From: an uncultured Clostridia bacterium | GTDB lineage: Bacteria; Bacillota; Clostridia; Oscillospirales; Oscillospiraceae | Direction of reading: 5' to 3' | NCBI GenBank assembly: GCA_947177115.1 | Contig: CAMWTG010000061.1 | Location: forward strand, 1 to 11,311 | Length of the DNA: 11,311 nt | In this document: in pieces, positions 4,533 through 11,311 of the stretch | How positions within the stretch are numbered: position 1 is the stretch's first letter | Layout of the letters: every line of letters begins with the position of its first letter | Notes under the pieces: model-generated | The model's input: the letters and a program-made list of their open reading frames with translations, nothing else | Told to the model about the DNA's origin: nothing | The model's database searches: none | Position numbers and translations under genes: made by a program

Positions 4533-5165
4533 ATGCGTGGGCGAATGGTCCTGCGGACGATCCGATTAGGCGGGTGGGATCCGTCTGTACTGCGGGAACT
4601 GGTATTGGCGGCTCTGTTTCTGGCGGGGGCCCTGGTGGGGCACCTGTATGCCGGATCCTGCGGTGAGGAGATCTGGACGGCGCTGGGGAGATATCTGAGC
4701 GATTATTGCCGCTTGTACGATGCAGGCGGTGTGGAGACAAGCCTGGCCAGCTGTCTGGTCATGTATTTCGGATATGGCGCGGCGCTGTTCCTGCTAGGGT
4801 TCTCTGCGGTAGGGGTGGCGCTGATCCCAACGCTGTCCGGTGCTTTTGGTTTTTTTACAATGTATACAATATCCTGCTTCGTACGGTGCTATGGCCGGGC
4901 GGGGACTGTGCTGGCTCTTGGCGCGCTGATCGTGCGGTTGGTGTTTACACTACCCTGTTTCCTGGTATTGGCGGAGGCGGCGTGGCCGCTGTCCATGGAG
5001 CTGTTCGCCCTGTCCTTTGGCCGGGGAAAGCGCTCTATGCCGGTGCTGTATGGGAGCCGCTATTTTTTGCTTTTTTTGTTGTGTGCTGTAATTTTGGCCG
5101 CCGGTATATTCTGCGAGCGGCTTTTGACGCCGGTGCTGTTTCGGGCGGCATTGGAGTCTATTTAG
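4533..5165 (+). CDS. spoIIM: Stage II sporulation protein M (SpoIIM)-like membrane protein
   Basis: This 210-aa polytopic membrane protein is close in length to Bacillus SpoIIM (about 214 aa). SpoIIM works with SpoIID and SpoIIP in the peptidoglycan-degrading machine that drives septum thinning and engulfment of the forespore. Hydrophobic segments lie at about 22-40, 72-93, 94-115, 123-148 and 177-196, matching the expected five helices. The mid-region LLGFSAVGVALIPTLSGAFGFFTMYTI fits the family. The identification leans on position: spoIIM beside xerD is a common clostridial arrangement. AGGTGA (4521-4526), 6 nt ahead of ATG 4533, supports the start. The sequence is divergent, so the assignment is probable rather than certain. 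Confidence 0.75.
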   Translation: MRGRMVLRTIRLGGWDPSVLRELVLAALFLAGALVGHLYAGSCGEEIWTALGRYLSDYCRLYDAGGVETSLASCLVMYFGYGAALFLLGFSAVGVALIPTLSGAFGFFTMYTISCFVRCYGRAGTVLALGALIVRLVFTLPCFLVLAEAAWPLSMELFALSFGRGKRSMPVLYGSRYFLLFLLCAVILAAGIFCERLLTPVLFRAALESI

Positions 5166-5188
5166 TTTTTGTGGAAGGAGGGGAAGCT

Positions 5189-6073
5189 GTGGCGGATTAT
5201 ATCAAGGCGTTTGCCGGTTATTTGGAACTGGAGCGGAACGCCTCCGGCAACACCATCGCCTCCTATGTCCGGGATGTAACGCAGTTTTCACGGTATTTGA
5301 TGGAATCGGAGGGGCTGGAGCCGCCCCAAGGGGAGACGGAGCATATTGAGCGCTACATAACCTATATGGCCGGCAGGGGCAAGTCCACAGCCAGCGTGGC
5401 CCGCAGCGCGGCCTCGCTGAAATCCTACTACGGCTATCTGGTCAACCGCGGCGTGATCCGCAGGAATCCGGCCAAAGACGCAGCGCCGGTGAGGACAGAA
5501 CGGAAATTGCCCCAGATCCTGACAGGCAAAGAGGTGGAGCGTTTCCTGGAACAGCCTCAGTGTGTGGATCCGAAAGGGTATCGGGATCACGCTATGCTGG
5601 AGCTGCTGTACGCCACCGGTATCCGGGTCAGCGAATTGATCGGGATGAATGTGGGCGATGTGAGCCTGCCGGGCGCCTTTATCCGGTGTACCAGCCGGGG
5701 AAAGGAGCGGATCATCCCACTGTATGCCGCAGCGGTGAAGGCCTTGAGCGATTATGTGCGGGACATCCGGCCACAGTTGGTGCTTGATCCGCAGGAACAG
5801 GCGCTTTTTGTCAATATGAGCGGCGAGCGCATGAGCCGTCAGGGTTTCTGGAAGATCGGCAAATACTATCAGGACAAGGCGCAGATCAAAAAGGACATTA
5901 CCCCCCACACCCTGCGACATTCTTTTGCGGCCCATCTGCTGGAGAATGGGGCGGACCTGCGTTCCATTCAGGAGATGCTGGGGCATGCGGATATCTCTTC
6001 CACCCAGATCTACTCCCATATGGTAAAGCAGAAACTGCAGGATGTCTATCATAAAGCCCATCCAAGGGCATAA
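5189..6073 (+). CDS. xerD: Tyrosine recombinase XerD
   Basis: This 294-aa site-specific recombinase acts with XerC at dif to resolve chromosome dimers. The N-terminal SAM-like core-binding domain (about 1-85) starts ADYIKAFAGYLELERNAS, and the catalytic domain has every active-site residue: Arg146 (TGIRVSEL), Lys172 (RGKERIIPL), His240 and Arg243 (HTLRHSF), His266 (LGHADISSTQIYSH) and nucleophile Tyr275. The start is GTG 5189 with AGGAGGGG 5 nt upstream; the frame extends further upstream, but that part is out-of-frame overlap with spoIIM. It follows spoIIM by 23 bp and ends before a terminator. XerC/XerD are also hijacked by filamentous phages for integration, which is relevant to the element at 1-1885. 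A XerC-type paralogue is the only serious alternative. Confidence 0.93.
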   Translation: MADYIKAFAGYLELERNASGNTIASYVRDVTQFSRYLMESEGLEPPQGETEHIERYITYMAGRGKSTASVARSAASLKSYYGYLVNRGVIRRNPAKDAAPVRTERKLPQILTGKEVERFLEQPQCVDPKGYRDHAMLELLYATGIRVSELIGMNVGDVSLPGAFIRCTSRGKERIIPLYAAAVKALSDYVRDIRPQLVLDPQEQALFVNMSGERMSRQGFWKIGKYYQDKAQIKKDITPHTLRHSFAAHLLENGADLRSIQEMLGHADISSTQIYSHMVKQKLQDVYHKAHPRA

Positions 6074-6127
6074 GAGCCTGTTCAGCAGCTGATCTTGCAT
6101 GCTGCGGTGCGGACAGGCGCTAAGGAG

Positions 6128-6153
6128 AAAACGTGCTTTGCGGCACGTTTTTT
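6128..6153 (+). terminator. Rho-independent terminator after xerD
   Basis: AAAACGTGC (6128-6136) pairs with GCACGTTTT (6143-6151) around the loop TTTGCG, and the T run continues to 6153. Confidence 0.88.
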
Positions 6154-6232
6154 CAGCACATAGGGCAAGGATACGCCGCGCTTTTTTAGGTCCCTTTTGA
6201 CTGCAGCAAAGTGATGAAAGGAAGAAACTGCC

Positions 6233-8575
6233 ATGATCGACTGGAAAATACCTCTACTTTTTGATGGAGCTATGGGCACCATGCTCCAATCCGCCGGCCT
6301 CCCGGCAGGAATTCCACCGGAAAAGATGAACCTGACTGCACCGGAGGCGGTGGAAAAGATCCACGCCGCTTATCGGGAGGCCGGAGCAGATATTCTGACG
6401 GCAAACACCTTCGGCGCCAGTAGAAGGAAGTTGGGGGAGGACCCCGCTCCATACATTGCTGCCGGAATCGCCGCCGCCAGACGTGCGGCTGGGGCGGCAA
6501 ACCGCGTGGCGCTGGATGTTGGGCCACTGGGAGCATTGCTGGAACCTTTTGGAGAGATGACCTTTGCGGATGCCTATGAGCAGTTTGTGGAGATCATGGA
6601 GGCTGGGGAGCGGGCCGGAGCGGACCTGGTGCTTATCGAGACCATGAGCGATCTGCTGGAGGTCAAAGCCGCCCTGCTGGCGGCGAAAGAGCGAACAAGC
6701 CTTCCCGTGTTCGTTACTATGACATTCGGGGAGGACGGAAAAACTTTCCTGGGTGTGGACCCGGCGGCGGCAGCGGTCATGCTGACCAGCCTGGGGGCGG
6801 ATGTGATCGGCCTGAACTGCTCTATGGGGCCCCGGGAGCTGCGGCCCGTGCTGAAAGAGATTTTGAAAAATACCCATCTGCCGGTGATGATCCAGCCGAA
6901 CGCGGGGCTGCCCCGGCTGGTGGGCGGTGAGACGGTATATGATGTGACCCCGGAGGAGTTTTCCAGATGGGGCAGGGTGTTCCTGGAGGACGGCGCATCC
7001 ATCCTGGGCGGCTGCTGCGGCACATTGCCGGAGCATATCCGGACCTTGCGGCGCGTCCTGCATGAGAGCGCCCCGCCGGTACGGCGGGAACCGGACGGCG
7101 CCTGCCGTCTCTGCGGCTGGCAGGGGACGGTGGCTCTGACAGAAACCTCGATTGCCACGGTAGGAGAGCGCCTCAACCCCACAGGCCGTCCCGGAATGAA
7201 GGACGCTCTGTACGCCAAGGACTGGGATGCCGCTGCCGGAGCCGCCATAGCCCAGCAGGAAGAGGGGGCAGATTTTCTGGTGGTGAATGCCGGACTGCCG
7301 GATATCGACCAGAAAGAAGCTCTGCCCAATCTGGTGCTGGCGATTCAGAAAGTTTCACCTCTTCCTCTGGTCATTGACTGCTCAGATCCGGCGGCGTTGG
7401 AGAGAGCGCTGCGGGTCTGCCGCGGACGGCCCATTCTGAACTCCGTCAACGGAAGGGCGGACAGTCTGGCGGCCATGCTGCCCCTGGCGGTAAAGTACGG
7501 CACAGGGCTGATTGTGCTTGCCTTGGATGAGAGTGGTATCAGCGGAGATCCGGAGGTGCGCCGGGATGTGGCCCTGCGGGCTGCAACAGCGGCGGAGAAG
7601 GCTGGGGTGCGCCGGGAGGATATCTTGATTGACTGTCTGGCCATGGCAGCCTCAGTGGATCAAGCGGAGGCCCTTGCGGCCTTGGAGGCCATCCGTCTGG
7701 TCCGGGCGGCAGGGTACAAGACGCTGTTGGGCGTATCCAATGTCAGCTATGGCCTGCCGGGGCGGGATGAGCTGAACTGCGCGTTTCTGGCGGCCTGTCT
7801 GGCGGCAGGGCTGAATGTGCCCATTGTCAATACGGAATCCAGCCGTATACGGGACACGCTGGCGGCGATGAAGGTCCTGGCCGGTACGGACAAGGGCTGC
7901 GGGGCATATATTTCCCGGTTCCAACGCATCGGCGGCGCATACCGCCCCACAGGACAGGAGGAGCTGCCTCTGGAGACGCTGCTTGTGACAGGGCAGAAGT
8001 CCGGCGTTCCGGCGGCAACAACAGCTTTGCTGGAGAGGGAATCTCCATTGGAGATAGTAAACAAGCGTATCATCCCGGCCCTGGACAGGGTAGGGGAGCG
8101 GTACGAGCAGGGGACTCTCTTCCTGCCCCAGCTGATGGCCTCCGCCGAGGCGGTAAAAGCCGCCTTTGACGTAATACGCACCCGCCTGCCCCAGGGGGCC
8201 GGGGAGAAGGGGACCATTCTGCTGGCCACCGTAAAAGACGATGTCCATGATATTGGCAAAAACATCGTGAAGATGCTGCTGGAAAACTATGGCTATCGGG
8301 TCATTGACCTGGGCAGGGACGTGCCTCCGGAAACCATTGTAAAAGCCGCCCTGGAGACCAGAGCGGCTTTGGTGGGGCTATCTTCGTTGATGACCACCAC
8401 GGCGCAGAATATCGCTGTAACCATCCGGGCCCTCCGGGATGCCGGGGCTCCCTGTAAGATCATGGTAGGCGGCGCGGTGGTGACCCAAAGCTTTGCCGAT
8501 CAGATCGGCGCGGACTTCTATACCAAGGATGCCGCCCAGTCGGCCCAGGTGGCCGCCCAGGTATTCGGGCGGTGA
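6233..8575 (+). CDS. metH: Cobalamin-dependent methionine synthase, short form without the activation domain
   Basis: This 780-aa enzyme transfers the methyl group of methyltetrahydrofolate through cobalamin to homocysteine, giving methionine. Domains in order: homocysteine-binding barrel (about 1-280) starting LLFDGAMGTMLQ, with zinc ligands Cys196 (GLNCSMGP), Cys261 and Cys262 (GGCCGTLPEH); pterin-binding domain (about 300-560) with GERLNPTGR (311-319); helical cap (about 595-655); and cobalamin-binding domain with DVHDIGKN (670-677), where His672 ligates cobalt. It ends right after this domain, so the C-terminal AdoMet-binding reactivation domain of Escherichia coli-type MetH (about 1,200 aa) is missing, as in Thermotoga and many Clostridia. 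Reactivation must come from another protein. ATG 6233 has AAAGGAAG at 6217-6224. No riboswitch is evident in the short upstream gap, and no other methionine gene is nearby. Confidence 0.95.
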   Translation: MIDWKIPLLFDGAMGTMLQSAGLPAGIPPEKMNLTAPEAVEKIHAAYREAGADILTANTFGASRRKLGEDPAPYIAAGIAAARRAAGAANRVALDVGPLGALLEPFGEMTFADAYEQFVEIMEAGERAGADLVLIETMSDLLEVKAALLAAKERTSLPVFVTMTFGEDGKTFLGVDPAAAAVMLTSLGADVIGLNCSMGPRELRPVLKEILKNTHLPVMIQPNAGLPRLVGGETVYDVTPEEFSRWGRVFLEDGASILGGCCGTLPEHIRTLRRVLHESAPPVRREPDGACRLCGWQGTVALTETSIATVGERLNPTGRPGMKDALYAKDWDAAAGAAIAQQEEGADFLVVNAGLPDIDQKEALPNLVLAIQKVSPLPLVIDCSDPAALERALRVCRGRPILNSVNGRADSLAAMLPLAVKYGTGLIVLALDESGISGDPEVRRDVALRAATAAEKAGVRREDILIDCLAMAASVDQAEALAALEAIRLVRAAGYKTLLGVSNVSYGLPGRDELNCAFLAACLAAGLNVPIVNTESSRIRDTLAAMKVLAGTDKGCGAYISRFQRIGGAYRPTGQEELPLETLLVTGQKSGVPAATTALLERESPLEIVNKRIIPALDRVGERYEQGTLFLPQLMASAEAVKAAFDVIRTRLPQGAGEKGTILLATVKDDVHDIGKNIVKMLLENYGYRVIDLGRDVPPETIVKAALETRAALVGLSSLMTTTAQNIAVTIRALRDAGAPCKIMVGGAVVTQSFADQIGADFYTKDAAQSAQVAAQVFGR

Positions 8576-8577
8576 AC

Positions 8578-9372
8578 TCAGGAGAGAAGGAGCGTATCAT
8601 CTGCCTCATCGCTGCCGCTGACTTTTCCAAACAGCTCCAGCAGCTGGTGAACGGTAAGCTTTTTCTTTTCCTCGCCGGAGACATCGATAACGATCCGGCC
8701 GTTGTACATCATGATCAGCCGGTCGCCGTGGGCAATGGCATCCTTCATGTTGTGGGTGATCATCAGCGTGGTAAGATGATCTTTGCCCACAATGCGTTCA
8801 GTGGCGTCCAGCACTTTCGCCGCCGTCTTGGGATCCAGGGCGGCGGTGTGCTCGTCCAGAAGCAGCAGCTTGGGCTTTTGCAGGGTGGCCATCAGCAGCG
8901 TCAGCGCCTGCCGCTGGCCGCCGGAAAGAAGGCCTACCTTGCTGGTCAGCCGGTCCTCCAGCCCCAGGTCCAGGATCTTCAGCATTTCCCGGTATTCTGC
9001 CCGCTCGGACTTGCCAATGCCAATCCGGAGAGTACGATGCCGGCCCCGGCGCATGGCAAGCGCCAGATTTTCATCGATCTGCATGGTGGCGGCGGTGCCC
9101 ATCATAGGGTCCTGAAATACCCGGCCAATATATTTGGCGCGCTTGTGCTCCGGCAGATAGGTCACGTCCACCCCGCCGATGGTAATGCGCCCCCCGTCCA
9201 CCGGCCACACACCGGCTACGGCGTTGAGCAGGGTGGATTTACCCGCGCCGTTGCCGCCGATAACGGTGACGAACTGGCCTTCCTCCATATGAAGGCTCAC
9301 GTCCCGCAGGGCGGTCTTCTCATTGACGGTGCCGGGGTTGAAGGTTTTTTTGATATTTTGCACATCAAGCAT
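8578..9372 (-). CDS. ABC transporter ATP-binding protein (COG1101, TrpZ-like)
   Basis: This 264-aa ATPase powers the importer encoded with the two genes upstream of it. Motifs: Walker A GGNGAGKST (39-47), Q-loop Gln87, signature LSGGQ (149-153), Walker B LLLLDE (169-174), D-loop ALD (178-180) and switch His207. The start is ATG 9372, with GAGGT at 9384-9380 and a 7-nt spacer. The frame continues upstream, but only inside the permease gene. The start overlaps the end of the permease gene by 8 bp, typical of translational coupling. It belongs with the PF04392-type binding-protein systems, some of which import tryptophan or tyrosine in streptococci; the substrate here is unknown. Its stop codon is only 2 bp from that of the convergent metH. 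Confidence 0.93.
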   Translation of the reverse strand: MLDVQNIKKTFNPGTVNEKTALRDVSLHMEEGQFVTVIGGNGAGKSTLLNAVAGVWPVDGGRITIGGVDVTYLPEHKRAKYIGRVFQDPMMGTAATMQIDENLALAMRRGRHRTLRIGIGKSERAEYREMLKILDLGLEDRLTSKVGLLSGGQRQALTLLMATLQKPKLLLLDEHTAALDPKTAAKVLDATERIVGKDHLTTLMITHNMKDAIAHGDRLIMMYNGRIVIDVSGEEKKKLTVHQLLELFGKVSGSDEADDTLLLS

Positions 9373-10327
9373 CAATGTTACCTCTTTTCCGGATGAATTT
9401 GGCAAGGAGGGCGTTGAAGCGCTCTTTCCAATAGGGAATAGCCAGGAAGATCGCCACAATAGCAGCGGAGATCAGCTTCAGATAATTGGTGTCGATGCCG
9501 CTGAGACTTACCACAGCCTGAATGACGATATAGTAGACGATTGCGCCGATGGATACCGCCAGCAGCTTCAGCGCGAAGTTGGTGAAGAGTCTGGAGAGCA
9601 GCACTTCGCCGATAATGACGGCAGCCAGGCCAATGACAATGGCGCCCTTGCCCATGCTGGCATCGGCGAAGGCTTGATACTGGCTCAGCAGGGCCCCCGA
9701 GAGGGCCACCAGGCCGTTGGAGATCATCAGGCCAAGCACCTTTCCCACATTGGTATTGATGCCCTGGGCCCGGGCCATATTAGGATTGGCGCCGGTGGCC
9801 CGCAGGGAAGCGCCCAGCTCCGTGCCGAAAAACCAGTACAGGATGGCAATGACCGCCGCGGTAAAGAGGCCCACTACAAAGATGGGATGGCGGTAGAAGG
9901 GGCGGGTTCCCTTTGCCACATCCTGCACAAAGCGGAGGGAGACCAGCAGCTTGTCCAGATTGGTCTGGTCGATGATATTGATGGCCACATTGGCTTTCAT
10001 GCCCATAATAGCCAGATTGACGGACCATAGCGCCAGCTGGGTCAGGATCCCGGCCAGGATGGCCGGGATGCCGCAGGCGGTGTGGAGCAGACCTGTAATC
10101 AGTCCCGCCAACATACCGGCCAGCACCGCCGCCAGCAGCGCCAGCCAGATATTGGCTCCCGCGCCGAACAGCATAACGAAGACCGCGCCCCCGGTACAGA
10201 AGGACCCATCCACCGTCAGGTCGGCGATGTCCAGAATCTTGTAAGTGATATATACGCCGATGGCCATGACGCCCCAGACCAACCCCTGGGATATGGCTGC
10301 CGGCAGAGCGCTGATGAATGACAGCAT
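9365..10327 (-). CDS. ABC transporter permease (COG4120, TrpY-like)
   Basis: This 320-aa membrane protein has about eight or nine hydrophobic helices. It shows family landmarks: ILDIADLTVDGSF near residues 31-43, and GASLRATGANPNMARAQGIN, the cytoplasmic loop that contacts the ATPase in this branched-chain-type permease class. AGGAGG at 10342-10337 lies 9 nt ahead of ATG 10327, which is preferred over an upstream in-frame ATG at 10360 that would place the ribosome-binding site inside the gene. It is the middle gene of the operon, after the binding protein and before the ATPase. Confidence 0.92.
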   Translation of the reverse strand: MLSFISALPAAISQGLVWGVMAIGVYITYKILDIADLTVDGSFCTGGAVFVMLFGAGANIWLALLAAVLAGMLAGLITGLLHTACGIPAILAGILTQLALWSVNLAIMGMKANVAINIIDQTNLDKLLVSLRFVQDVAKGTRPFYRHPIFVVGLFTAAVIAILYWFFGTELGASLRATGANPNMARAQGINTNVGKVLGLMISNGLVALSGALLSQYQAFADASMGKGAIVIGLAAVIIGEVLLSRLFTNFALKLLAVSIGAIVYYIVIQAVVSLSGIDTNYLKLISAAIVAIFLAIPYWKERFNALLAKFIRKRGNIDA

Positions 10328-10381
10328 ACGCAATTGCCTCCTAAAACGGAAAATAGTCAATAGACTTTAGCAGTTTATCAC

Positions 10382-10419
10382 AAAAGAGAGGAAAAAGGAA
10401 CCCCCTTTTCCTCTCTTTT
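10382..10419 (-). terminator. Intra-operon hairpin between binding protein and permease
   Basis: In the leftward transcript AAAAGAGAGGAAAAGG (10419-10404) pairs with CCTTTTTCCTCTCTTTT (10398-10382), with one bulge and a 5-nt loop. The stem ends in TTTT, so it may act as a partial terminator or as an RNA-stabilising 3' end for the binding-protein message. That would make more binding protein than permease, which is common in such operons. Confidence 0.6.
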
Positions 10420-10438
10420 CCCATTTCTGTTTTGCCGT

Positions 10439-11311
10439 TTATCCTTCAATGGCTACATAGCCATCGGGAGCGGCAATACCCAGCGCATCGCAGATGGTGG
10501 GATTGTACTTCTGAACGAACTCAGGGGCATATTCAATGGGCATGGTGGAGATATCCGCCTGACCGGTCAGGATCTGGGCGGCCATTTCGCCGGTCTTGTA
10601 ACCGATGTCATAGTAGCTGATGGACAGGGTTGCTACACCGCATCCTTGGCAAATCCCCTCCTCACCGGTGAATACAGGGATGTTGCCCCGGCAGATGTTG
10701 TCGATAACAGGGGTGTTGGAGGCAGCGGAGTTGTCGGTGGGGATATAGAGGACATCGCTGTTGTCAGCGGCGGTCTGGCAGACGGCGGCGATATCATTGG
10801 AGTCAGAGAAAGAGTACTGGGTGCAGGTATAGCCCATGCCCTCCAGGTAACTCTGAACGGTGTCCACCTGGTACTGGCTGTTGTCCTCCTTGGAGCAGTA
10901 GAGCAGGCCAATAGTCTTGGCGTCAGGATACCAGGTATGGATCATTTCGGCCTGCTGGTCTAGGGGCGCCAGGTCGGAAGTGCCGGAGACGTTGCCGCCA
11001 ACGGTGCCGGAGAAGTCCTTGATGCCGAAGGCTACGCCGTACTCGGTGACGGAAGTGCCCAGGATGGGGATGTCTCCGGTGGCGGCGGCAGCGGCCTGGA
11101 GGGCCGGGGTAGCGTTGGCCATGATCAGATCCACATTCTGGGATACAAAGGAAGTGGCAATGGTGGCGCAGGTGGGGATGTCCTCGGCGGCATTCTGGAA
11201 GTCAAACTTCACCTGGCCGGGGAGCAGTTCGTTCAGTGCATCCTGGAATCCCTCGGTGGCGGCGTCCAGCGCAGGGTGGGTGACATATTGAGAGATGCCC
11301 ACTTTGTAGAC
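10439..11311 (-). CDS. ABC transporter substrate-binding protein (PF04392/TrpX-like), N-terminus cut off
   Basis: The frame is open to the right edge, so 290 residues are visible and the signal peptide, presumably a lipoprotein one, is missing. The visible start VYKVGISQYVTHPALDAA is the hallmark opening of the mature PF04392 family. Further landmarks are NATPALQAAAA, IPILGTSVTEYG, IGLLYCSKEDNS, YIPTDNSAASNTPVI and the C-terminal LSISYYDIGYKTGEMAAQIL. Members capture small ligands outside the cell; characterised streptococcal members bind aromatic amino acids, but the ligand here cannot be read from the sequence. It is the first gene of the leftward three-gene operon. The promoter lies beyond the window. 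Confidence 0.93.
   Translation of the reverse strand, partial: VYKVGISQYVTHPALDAATEGFQDALNELLPGQVKFDFQNAAEDIPTCATIATSFVSQNVDLIMANATPALQAAAAATGDIPILGTSVTEYGVAFGIKDFSGTVGGNVSGTSDLAPLDQQAEMIHTWYPDAKTIGLLYCSKEDNSQYQVDTVQSYLEGMGYTCTQYSFSDSNDIAAVCQTAADNSDVLYIPTDNSAASNTPVIDNICRGNIPVFTGEEGICQGCGVATLSISYYDIGYKTGEMAAQILTGQADISTMPIEYAPEFVQKYNPTICDALGIAAPDGYVAIEG

Noticed and set aside
3880..4740. Long minus-strand open frame across the membrane-protein gene, the gene-free stretch and spoIIM
   Set aside because: It overlaps two genes with better start signals, its translation is Pro/Arg/Ser-rich low-quality sequence with no recognisable domain, and no ribosome-binding site supports it.
6154..6232. SAM, cobalamin or T-box riboswitch before metH
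   Set aside because: Only about 80 bp separate the xerD terminator from the start codon, with no recognisable core.
1..11311. CRISPR arrays, tRNA or rRNA genes, insertion sequences
   Set aside because: No spaced repeat array, cloverleaf, rRNA core or transposase was found on either strand.

Overview
The window looks like chromosomal DNA of a spore-forming clostridial Firmicute, most likely an Oscillospiraceae-type gut anaerobe. The evidence is an L27 with the Firmicute N-terminal extension beside its Prp protease, YajC beside a TIGR04086 (YrzE-like) membrane protein, SpoIIM directly upstream of XerD, and a short MetH without the reactivation domain. The taxonomic placement is inference from gene content.

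Layout. (1) Positions 1 to about 1885, all on the minus strand, are the end of a small integrated ssDNA replicon. Read 5'->3' on that strand it holds a small protein resembling filamentous-phage gene V ssDNA-binding protein (1824-1582), a previously uncalled 51-aa Cys-rich mini-gene (1578-1423), a stem-loop replication origin whose loop carries the nonanucleotide CAGTATTAC (1415-1369), a circovirus/CRESS-type Rep with HUH endonuclease and SF3 helicase domains (1330-305), and the start of a secreted protein with a signal peptide (274 to the left edge). CAGTATTAC fits the circovirus/geminivirus consensus NANTATTAC. The element stops just short of the rplU promoter. (2) Positions 1919-3075 are the ribosomal operon rplU-prp-rpmA, with a consensus promoter and a strong terminator. 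(3) Positions 3130-4120 are yajC plus a four-helix membrane protein; a hairpin buries the second gene's ribosome-binding site. (4) Positions 4121-4532 are a non-coding stretch with a perfect-arm dyad and a candidate promoter. (5) Positions 4533-6153 hold spoIIM-xerD and a terminator. (6) Positions 6233-8575 are metH. (7) Positions 8578-11311, minus strand, are an ABC uptake operon of the TrpX/TrpY/TrpZ-like family (binding protein, then permease, then ATPase). It converges on metH with only 2 bp between the stop codons.

The most interesting part is the left end: a eukaryotic-virus-style CRESS replication module (Rep plus matching stem-loop origin) next to a filamentous-phage-like ssDNA-binding protein and a secreted protein. 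This suggests a small ssDNA prophage or integrative plasmid of mixed CRESS/inovirus character. The rest is mostly ordinary housekeeping DNA with a few regulatory structures worth testing.
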